DNA of 43,369 bases. It comes from Sulfuricurvum sp. Its GTDB lineage: Bacteria > Campylobacterota > Campylobacteria > Campylobacterales > Sulfurimonadaceae. A model generated the notes under the pieces. It searched no databases and had not been told where the DNA came from. It worked only from the letters and a program-made list of their open reading frames with translations. Position 1 is the stretch's first letter. Each line of letters starts with the position of its first letter. The translations under genes and the position numbers were made by a program. Below, in pieces: positions 37,050 to 43,369 of the stretch. The stretch is from the NCBI GenBank assembly GCA_030696775.1, contig JAUYRN010000013.1:1-43369 (forward strand), in the 5' to 3' direction.

Positions 37050-39641
37050 ATGATGTTTGAACAGTATAAGAGCTCGTCGTATGATGAAATGTTTGATGAA
37101 AATGGAGTTGTACGAGAACATTGGAAGCCGTTGGCAGCTAATCTCGAAGAATTGGGATGTGACCAGTTGGAAGCAAAACGTCAAGAGATTGATTGGCGCT
37201 TAGAAGATAATGGTGTTACCTATAATGTCTACAATGACCCCAACGGGATGTCCAGACCATGGAGCCTTGACCCGATTCCGCTTATTTTAGAAAGCAGTGA
37301 CTGGAAAAATATTGAAGAAGGGGTAAGACAGCGGGCAACGCTTATGAACTTACTTTTCAAAGACATTTATGGTGAACAGCGGATTTTAAAAGAGGATATC
37401 ATTCCCTGCGAAGTCATTTTTCCTCATAGTGGTTTTTTGCGTGAAGCGCATGGATTGTTCGATCATCTTGATTATCCGATGATGATGGTTGCTGTGGATT
37501 TAGCGAGAGGACCCGATGGTAAAATGTGGGTTGTAAGCGACCGAACGCAAGCCCCTTCAGGATTGGGATATGCGGTTGAAAATCGGCTGACAATGAACAG
37601 TGCGATGCAAGTATTGTACAAAAATATTTCGATTCGACGACTGCATGTTTTTTTCGATTCTTTCAAGACCATGCTTTTAGGATTGGGAAAAAATAGCTCT
37701 AGAGAACCGCTGAATGTTCTTCTTTCACCCGGTCCACATAATGAAACGTATTTTGAACATGCTTATTTGAGTTCTTTTTTAGGGCTTACCCTCGTCCAAG
37801 GACAAGATTTATTGGCAAAGGGCGGAGCTTTATGGCTTAAAAGTCTAAAAGGCTTACGCCGCATCGATGCGATAGTTCGACGGGTGGATGAGAGTTATTG
37901 TGACCCCTTGGAACTGCGTGCCGATTCTAAGCTTGGCGTCTCTGGATTGGTTCAGGTCCTGCGTAAAAAAGGGGTCTCGATGGCAAACCCTTTAGGTGCA
38001 GGTGTTTTGGAAAATTTGGGGCTCTATCCCTTCTTACCGATACTTGCCCGTTATTTTTTAAATGAAGAATTGATTTTACCTCAGATTGCAACATGGTGGT
38101 GCGGTCAAGACAAAGAGCGTGACTACGTTCTTAAAAACCTCTCAACTTTAGTGATTAAAACCATTGATCGTAATGCGGATGAGCCTTCTTTGTATGTGGG
38201 CAAAAACTTATCTTCCGAAGAACTTGAGGTTTTACGACAAAAAATTCAAGAGCAGCCGTATCGTTATGTAGGTCAAGAAGAGGTTCAATTTGCTACGGCT
38301 CCAACTTTTATCCAAGGTGAGGTCGTTCCCAGAAAAGTGGTTATACGCTCGTTTGCCATAAAAGCAGAGACTTCCTATGAGGTAATGCCGGGCGCGTTGG
38401 TACGAGTAGGCAGCAGTGATGATGCATTGGCAGTTTCAGGTCAAGTCGGAGGAAGCAGTAAGGATCTTTGGATTTCAAGTCAACCGGATACTGCTCTCCC
38501 ATCGGCATCAACAACTCAAATAATGTCTCAAAGTATGGGACAAGATTCGATGCAAAGCATGTCTCAAATGTCGTTGCAAGCTACTGCACCGATGGCAATG
38601 GCCAATGTTTTTAAAGCGAGAGGCGGATTAGAAAATTCGTTAGAAAATATCCCGACTCTTCGAGCCGAAAATCTTTTTTGGCTCGGGCGCTATTTGATGC
38701 GCTCCATTACGAGTGCTCGGATGATTCGAATGACCCTTAAAAGCCTTGCCAATTCCACACGTTATAATCGTAATGGGGATGATCAAGTGCAAGAGATATT
38801 GTGCAGCGCATTAACCCATTTGAGTATGACTTATCCAGGATTTTTGGGTATAAAAGATCAGAAAATCACAGATCCTTTAAGTGAGATTTGGTCGGTTATG
38901 TCGGACTCGACACGTGTTGGATCGTTGTCTCAGGTGATAATGATGCTTTCTAATGCCAGCACCAGTACCAAAAATCTTTTACCGTTAGAGGGATGGAGAA
39001 TATTTGACCGGTTATCGCGCGAGTGGAGTGAGTTTACCCATAAAAGAAAACCGGCGCATCGAGATATGATTGCGGGAGTGGATAAGCTACTCGTACATCT
39101 GATGGCGTACAAAGCACTCATCGAAGAGACATTATTTGCAGAACAAGGTCTTGTTTTGTATGATATAGGGGCACGATTAGAGCGCTCAAGTCTATTGATT
39201 GCAAAAGCTCGAGCCATGCTCACGTCTGTGTATGAGCCTTTTGTTGAATACGAGATTTTAGAAACATTGTTGGGAACGAGTGAGAGTTTAAATGCGTATC
39301 GGGCACATTACCGCTCTTCTATTGAGTTTGCTCATGTGAGTGAGTTTTTACTCCTTGATATACATTTTCCAAAATCACTCATCAGTGAAATCAACCAATT
39401 GTTAAAGGCGTTACCAAAATTGCCAAAATTTAAACATGAAATGTATCTCAGTCGTTATGAGCAGCCTCTTTTTGAGGCTTTTTCTCTCCTACGGCTTGAG
39501 CGAACCGAAAATTTGTGTGTTGTAGAAAAAGATGTTTTTATCCGCGACAGTATGGATGCATTGCTGTCTTCTATTGCGGATAAGCTGATTGTCTCAGCCG
39601 ATGAATTGTCCAAAACTTATTTTTCCCATTATGATGAGTAG
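37050..39641 (+). CDS. circularly permuted ATP-grasp / alpha-E fusion protein
   Basis: An 863-residue protein in two halves. Residues about 60-470 are the circularly permuted type 2 ATP-grasp domain (old DUF404/DUF407), with PLILESSDWKNIEEGVRQRATLMNLLFKDIYG, GPHNETYFEH, LSPG and IRSF-like strands. About 490-520 is a Met/Gln/Ser-rich linker of low complexity. About 525-860 is the alpha-E domain (old DUF403), all helical, starting LENIPTLRAENLFWLGRYLMRS. In many bacteria the two domains are separate neighbours. ATP-grasp proteins join a carboxylate to an amine, and the alpha-E domain is always found beside them. The gene starts ten bases after the transglutaminase-DUF2126 gene. Confidence 0.92.
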   Translation: MMFEQYKSSSYDEMFDENGVVREHWKPLAANLEELGCDQLEAKRQEIDWRLEDNGVTYNVYNDPNGMSRPWSLDPIPLILESSDWKNIEEGVRQRATLMNLLFKDIYGEQRILKEDIIPCEVIFPHSGFLREAHGLFDHLDYPMMMVAVDLARGPDGKMWVVSDRTQAPSGLGYAVENRLTMNSAMQVLYKNISIRRLHVFFDSFKTMLLGLGKNSSREPLNVLLSPGPHNETYFEHAYLSSFLGLTLVQGQDLLAKGGALWLKSLKGLRRIDAIVRRVDESYCDPLELRADSKLGVSGLVQVLRKKGVSMANPLGAGVLENLGLYPFLPILARYFLNEELILPQIATWWCGQDKERDYVLKNLSTLVIKTIDRNADEPSLYVGKNLSSEELEVLRQKIQEQPYRYVGQEEVQFATAPTFIQGEVVPRKVVIRSFAIKAETSYEVMPGALVRVGSSDDALAVSGQVGGSSKDLWISSQPDTALPSASTTQIMSQSMGQDSMQSMSQMSLQATAPMAMANVFKARGGLENSLENIPTLRAENLFWLGRYLMRSITSARMIRMTLKSLANSTRYNRNGDDQVQEILCSALTHLSMTYPGFLGIKDQKITDPLSEIWSVMSDSTRVGSLSQVIMMLSNASTSTKNLLPLEGWRIFDRLSREWSEFTHKRKPAHRDMIAGVDKLLVHLMAYKALIEETLFAEQGLVLYDIGARLERSSLLIAKARAMLTSVYEPFVEYEILETLLGTSESLNAYRAHYRSSIEFAHVSEFLLLDIHFPKSLISEINQLLKALPKLPKFKHEMYLSRYEQPLFEAFSLLRLERTENLCVVEKDVFIRDSMDALLSSIADKLIVSADELSKTYFSHYDE

Positions 39642-39645
39642 CCCT

Positions 39646-40548
39646 ATGTTGTATCAAATTTATCACAGCACCCAGTTTACCTATCAGCAGTGGGTCAGTT
39701 TTAGTCATAATTTAGTTCGTCTGAAACCTCGAAATACTCAGTCCCAAACCTTGGTTGATTTTTCATTATCTACCGATCCTGCAGTGACTGAGATGGAAAC
39801 GTATGATGATTATTTTGGGAATCATCTTTATCATATGCTCATACGTCAGCCGCATCATCATCTAAAAGTGACAGCACGTTCTTGTGTTGCCATGGACAGA
39901 GAAGCGATTGATCAACATTTTGCTTTGGCGCAAGAAGCACGATTATCGACATATGCACAGGTTTTAAATGCACTTAGAGCAAACACCAGCGATGTTATTG
40001 ATGCAAAACAGTTTTGCCTTCCAAGTCGTTTTGTAGCGCAAGCAAGCCGTGATGTACACGAATATGCACAGCTTTCTTTTTCAGCTGAAAAATCGTTGTA
40101 TGACAGCGTAGAAGAGTTTATGGGACGAATTTTTAATGATTTTCAATTTGTATCAGGATTTAGTGATCTTAGTACACCGGTTGATGAAGTCTTTAGAGAA
40201 CGTAAAGGGGTATGTCAGGATTTTTCTCATTTAGCGATAGCCGCATTGCGTTCGCTAGGGTTAAGTGCCCGTTATATGAGTGGATATTTAGAGACTCTTC
40301 CGACTGAAGGAAGTGAGAAATTTTTTGGCGCAGATGCCTCTCATGCATGGTTTTCTGTCTTTATCCCGGGTTTCGGATGGTTTGATTTTGACCCTACGAA
40401 CAACATTGTCCCCTCACATCAGCATATTGTTTTGGGATACGGGCGTGATTATGGCGACTGCTCACCGATGCAAGGTGTTGTTCAAGGAAGTGGAGTGAGT
40501 CATTTGAATGTAATGGTCGATGTCTCGCGCGATGAATCTGAGGGATGA
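39646..40548 (+). CDS. transglutaminase-like cysteine protease/transferase
   Basis: About 300 residues from the ATG at 39646. I prefer this start over 39589 because the protein then begins MLYQIYHSTQFTYQQWVSFSHN, the usual start of the bacterial transglutaminase N-terminal domain, and avoids a 53-base overlap. The core has Cys in RKGVCQDFSHLAI, His in DASHAWFSVF and Asp in DFDPTNN, a complete triad. It is the third gene of the ATP-grasp/alpha-E/transglutaminase locus and probably acts on the same peptide as the N-terminal domain of the first gene. It starts four bases after the ATP-grasp stop. Confidence 0.9.
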   Translation: MLYQIYHSTQFTYQQWVSFSHNLVRLKPRNTQSQTLVDFSLSTDPAVTEMETYDDYFGNHLYHMLIRQPHHHLKVTARSCVAMDREAIDQHFALAQEARLSTYAQVLNALRANTSDVIDAKQFCLPSRFVAQASRDVHEYAQLSFSAEKSLYDSVEEFMGRIFNDFQFVSGFSDLSTPVDEVFRERKGVCQDFSHLAIAALRSLGLSARYMSGYLETLPTEGSEKFFGADASHAWFSVFIPGFGWFDFDPTNNIVPSHQHIVLGYGRDYGDCSPMQGVVQGSGVSHLNVMVDVSRDESEG

Positions 40549-40593
40549 GTATTTTTTAATCACTTTTGTAGTGTAATGGTAATCTTTTTGATC

Positions 40594-40599
40594 TATTAT
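40594..40599 (+). promoter_or_regulatory. weak -10 candidate before the thioredoxin-fold gene
   Basis: TATTAT in GATCTATTATACG, only eight bases before the ATG at 40607, so a transcript from here would have almost no leader. The gap 40549-40606 has no other signal. Confidence 0.25.
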
Positions 40600-40606
40600 A
40601 CGTTCT

Positions 40607-41089
40607 ATGAAAGTGATAAAAATACAATTATTTTATGTCTTGCTGCTGATATTGGGCGTTGCTAATAGTTTTGCAGCAGAACTATCAACAAAACGGATGG
40701 TTTCAATGATTCGTCCATTGGAGCAGTATGCAATGCAATATGGAGAAGGTGATATTAAAGCATACGTATTCGTTGATCCGAAATGCCCCCATTCACGAGA
40801 TTTTATTTCGATGATTCATGATAATGAAAAAATGCGAGGAATTTATCGTTATTACATCTTTTTTTATGAGCTCAAACGCTTTAATTCGCATAAACTTATT
40901 GGTACTATTTATTCATCCTCATCGCCACTGCAAAAAATGTTAGAAGTCATGGTTGGAGGCAAGGAGATTGAACCGTTACCTTCACTTTCACCTCAAGTCG
41001 AAGAAGAAATCGGTGATATTGATCATGTTGCGGTAGAACTGGGTGTCAATAAGCGTCCCTATTTAATTATTGCGAAAGAGTGGAATTAA
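40607..41089 (+). CDS. secreted thioredoxin-fold protein with a CxxS motif
   Basis: A 160-residue protein with a signal peptide (about 1-24, ending FAAELS). The mature part resembles the DsbC/DsbG-type thioredoxin fold: VDPKCPHSRDF with Cys60-Pro-His-Ser63, and a later cis-proline-like loop in GVNKRPYLII. Only the first active-site cysteine is present, so a mono-thiol isomerase or mixed-disulphide role is possible, and simple dithiol oxidase activity is unlikely. It is encoded two bases before an RND exporter gene, so it may serve a substrate or assembly step of that exporter. Confidence 0.75.
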   Translation: MKVIKIQLFYVLLLILGVANSFAAELSTKRMVSMIRPLEQYAMQYGEGDIKAYVFVDPKCPHSRDFISMIHDNEKMRGIYRYYIFFYELKRFNSHKLIGTIYSSSSPLQKMLEVMVGGKEIEPLPSLSPQVEEEIGDIDHVAVELGVNKRPYLIIAKEWN

Positions 41090-41091
41090 CG

Positions 41092-43185
41092 ATGTACTAT
41101 CACACGCCAAATGTTTCAAAATATGTTCATTTTATTCGTCGATTTCGGGCATGGATACTATTTGCCTTTATCCTCTTTTCAGGCATAGCGTTCAGTTTAT
41201 TGCGACCTGAGATTATCTCTTCAGATACTCTTTATTGGCTCAGTGAATCCAAAGAGTACCAAAAAACAAAAGATAATAAATTTGAAACGGTTTATGTCAG
41301 TCGTCTAAGTGTGGATGTCCCTGTATTTAATAATCAATCAAAAGCCGTATTAAGCGCACTGCAATCTGAGCTTGAATACCGTAAAGATATTACAAAAGTA
41401 GAATCTTTATTTTCATCTTACAAAATTTATAATGAAGGCGGTGATGAATCGGCGATGATTAGAGCTTTGCCGATTCATGAACTGGATGCATCTAAAATCC
41501 AAGGCTTTATTCGTTTATTTCCCCAACAGTACAAACAATTTGTGGATGTAGATTTTAAACATTTTTATTTTACGATTGAATCCAATTCATCCATCGATCC
41601 TTCATCCTTTAAAATACCCTATGCCTATCATTACTCTACACTAAGCTCTGAAGCACAGTTTCGCCATTATGTAGGATATGTTTTTATTTTTGTTACGATG
41701 ATACTTTTTATGTCAAGATGGCTGTTTAAAAATTATATTGCAGCCATCGGGGCGTTGAGCGTTACTGTATTAACGATGATATTCACATTTGGTATCATTA
41801 AATTGCTAACAGGACATAATCAAGTCCATATTGCAATGACATTAATGGTTTTGAGTGTTTCTATTGGTCATTTTCTCTATTTTTATTATCGATGGCACGT
41901 ATCCCAGTTTAAAAGTGATCCTATTCGAGCCATGGAAAAAAGCATTGATCGCAATCTTTCTCCTGCACTTTGGACATTACCGATTTTAGCTATTAGCTTG
42001 GGATCACTGCTTTTTGTTGATTCCATTATTATTGAAATGTTAAGTTTAAGTTTATTGGTCTCTTCAGCAATGGCATACTTTATTAATATTACATTTTTAC
42101 CAGCGCTGCTTAGCTATTTTACCGTTGAGCATCCTCGTGTAGGATTTGCAAGGACGTGTTATGGATTCGCAAACCGTGAAATTCATTACAGTCCACGACT
42201 TCTTCAGCTTTTTATTGCTCTGACAGTCATTATTATGGCAGTCATCGTTTTACGATTTGGGGCCGGATCCCAAAGCATGTTTGATACACAAGTGAAACAT
42301 CAAACCATCACATTAAAACTTCCTTTTGAAGAGATTGATCTTTCAACCATAAAAAAATTAGAACGATTTGAAATGGATTTACGACAGAATAATTCTGGGA
42401 TTGAAAAAGTAGATTCTATTGGGAGTGTTTTGCATCAGCTTGATATGGCAAGTTCACCCAAAGGACCGCTTGATGAGCAACGAGTACTTCAAGCACTGTT
42501 TTTCTTGGAACTATACGACATGGAACATACCTATATAGATGATAAAGCACTTAATATTACGATTACATTGGAAAATGCCGATCATTCTGCAGTAATTCGA
42601 TGGTTGAAAGGGTACAAAAACCTTCCGCTGTATTTTACGGATAGAGATACTCTATCAGAAAGTGCAAAAATGGATAAGAGAATTGTATTGGCCTCTTCAC
42701 TCTTTTCCGCACTTGTTATGATTGGCGTTGTCATGGGATTAGTATTTCGATCAGTAAAAATTGGATTTGTAGGTTTTATTGCAAATACAATACCCGTCAT
42801 ATGGTTTGGACTCTTTATGGTTGTCTTTAATTTTACCCTTAGTATCGAAGCATTGATCGCTATGACCATATCGGTCGGTTTGACATCAGATACTATTATA
42901 CATTTTGCTTACAAATATTTTAGGAGTCGATATTTTGGTCGAACAAAAAAACATGCACTAGAGATTATGTTCTTCTACGCAGGTGTTCCTACGATAGTCG
43001 GAGCCATTGTTTTAATGGGAGTGTTTGGATTGTTGAGTTTGACAGGTCTTGAGACATTAGTGCTCATTGGAGGCTACGGAGTCGTCCTTATGTTCTTTTC
43101 ATTAATAAGCGATTTGTTCATTTTACCCGTATTGTTACTGGCAATTGATGAGCAAAAAGATACAAATGCAACGACTAGAAGTTGA
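41092..43185 (+). CDS. RND/MMPL-type exporter
   Basis: About 697 residues from the ATG at 41092; a GTG at 41080 would overlap the previous gene and add four residues. TM1 lies at about 17-36, then a large periplasmic domain. Helices follow at about 187-330 (YVGYVFIFVTMILFMSRWLFK onward), then a second periplasmic domain and a last helix cluster at about 535-690 (SVGLTSDTIIHFAYKYF, YGVVLMFFSLISDLFILPVLLL). This is a half-size RND exporter of the hopanoid/lipid-exporter style, and it is distantly similar in layout to the MMPL protein at 21175. The substrate is unknown. It is separate from the pigment locus and close to the ATP-grasp locus. Confidence 0.87.
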   Translation: MYYHTPNVSKYVHFIRRFRAWILFAFILFSGIAFSLLRPEIISSDTLYWLSESKEYQKTKDNKFETVYVSRLSVDVPVFNNQSKAVLSALQSELEYRKDITKVESLFSSYKIYNEGGDESAMIRALPIHELDASKIQGFIRLFPQQYKQFVDVDFKHFYFTIESNSSIDPSSFKIPYAYHYSTLSSEAQFRHYVGYVFIFVTMILFMSRWLFKNYIAAIGALSVTVLTMIFTFGIIKLLTGHNQVHIAMTLMVLSVSIGHFLYFYYRWHVSQFKSDPIRAMEKSIDRNLSPALWTLPILAISLGSLLFVDSIIIEMLSLSLLVSSAMAYFINITFLPALLSYFTVEHPRVGFARTCYGFANREIHYSPRLLQLFIALTVIIMAVIVLRFGAGSQSMFDTQVKHQTITLKLPFEEIDLSTIKKLERFEMDLRQNNSGIEKVDSIGSVLHQLDMASSPKGPLDEQRVLQALFFLELYDMEHTYIDDKALNITITLENADHSAVIRWLKGYKNLPLYFTDRDTLSESAKMDKRIVLASSLFSALVMIGVVMGLVFRSVKIGFVGFIANTIPVIWFGLFMVVFNFTLSIEALIAMTISVGLTSDTIIHFAYKYFRSRYFGRTKKHALEIMFFYAGVPTIVGAIVLMGVFGLLSLTGLETLVLIGGYGVVLMFFSLISDLFILPVLLLAIDEQKDTNATTRS

Positions 43186-43210
43186 ATTTTGTAATTCTTT
43201 TCATTTACTC

Positions 43211-43239
43211 TTGACATTCACAATTAATTCCCCTATAAT
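43211..43239 (+). promoter_or_regulatory. perfect-consensus sigma70 promoter
   Basis: TTGACA (43211-43216), a 17-base spacer and TATAAT (43234-43239). It is the only promoter in the window with a full -35. The discriminator (TCCCGTCCAC) is GC-rich, a feature of stringently controlled stable-RNA promoters. Confidence 0.8.
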
Positions 43240-43369
43240 TCCCGTCCACAAACACTGGGAAGCCATTAAAAGCCAACTAGATTTGAGTTTGAGATCATTG
43301 AAAACTAAGCAGAAGTGACGGTCAGGCGAATGCTTGAAACCGACATTTCTAATAATGTCAAAAACAATA
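43240..43369 (+). other. untranslated leader, probably of an rRNA operon
   Basis: No reading frame starts here. The stretch contains GATCATTGAAAACTAAGCAG at 43291-43310, which by its position could be an antitermination box-like element of an rRNA leader, and a short GACATT..AATGTC inverted repeat near the end. The window ends before any mature rRNA would begin. The rRNA identity is an inference from promoter strength and leader character. Confidence 0.45.

Noticed and set aside
39589..39645. Upstream start for the second transglutaminase gene
   Set aside because: It would overlap the ATP-grasp gene by 53 bases and add residues unlike the family's N-terminus; the ATG at 39646 fits better.
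41080..41091. GTG start for the RND exporter
   Set aside because: It overlaps the previous stop; the ATG at 41092 gives normal spacing.

Overview
The window looks like chromosomal DNA from a Campylobacterota (epsilonproteobacterial) bacterium, perhaps near Sulfuricurvum or Sulfurimonas. This rests on moderate-to-low G+C, tight operons with ATGA overlaps, promoters that are mostly a TATAAT box without a clear -35, and a tmRNA 3' end of the type seen in that group. The genus is inference. No marker gene settles it.

Layout. (1) 1-141 is the 3' end of tmRNA. (2) 142-3600 is a small defence island lying between two copies of the tmRNA 3' terminus (128-141 and 3601-3614). It holds a ParE/RelE-type toxin-antitoxin pair, a PutAbiC-like abortive-infection protein and an AbiEi/AbiEii pair with a palindromic operator. 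It has no integrase. (3) 3797-6895 carries a PAS-GGDEF diguanylate cyclase and a chemoreceptor. (4) 7088-24533 and 27092-32742 form one large biosynthetic locus of the aryl polyene plus dialkylresorcinol (flexirubin-like) type. (5) 24536-27090 is an AT-rich insertion that splits this locus. It contains a frameshifted soluble-protein gene, a four-helix membrane protein, two copies of a 25-codon mini-ORF, a REP-associated transposase with REP sequences, and a RhuM-like gene fragment. (6) 32739-40548 encodes a metallo-beta-lactamase-fold protein and a transglutaminase/DUF2126/ATP-grasp/alpha-E peptide-ligase locus. (7) 40607-43185 encodes a periplasmic thioredoxin-fold protein and an RND exporter. 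The window ends in a perfect-consensus promoter and an untranslated leader, probably of an rRNA operon.

How the biosynthetic genes may work together (inference from family roles). An aromatic amino acid ammonia-lyase makes a cinnamate or coumarate starter. An adenylating ligase loads it onto one of three acyl carrier proteins. Ketosynthases, two of them paired with chain-length-factor-like partners, extend it with one ketoreductase and two hot-dog dehydratases, giving a conjugated polyene. A flavin-dependent halogenase and a methyltransferase could decorate the ring. DarA and DarB would build a dialkylresorcinol, and a BtrH-like transferase is a candidate for joining polyene and resorcinol. 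LolA-like and MMPL proteins, plus an additional ABC-2 exporter, would move the product to the outer envelope. Two acyltransferase-fold proteins and a glycosyltransferase suggest lipid or sugar anchoring.
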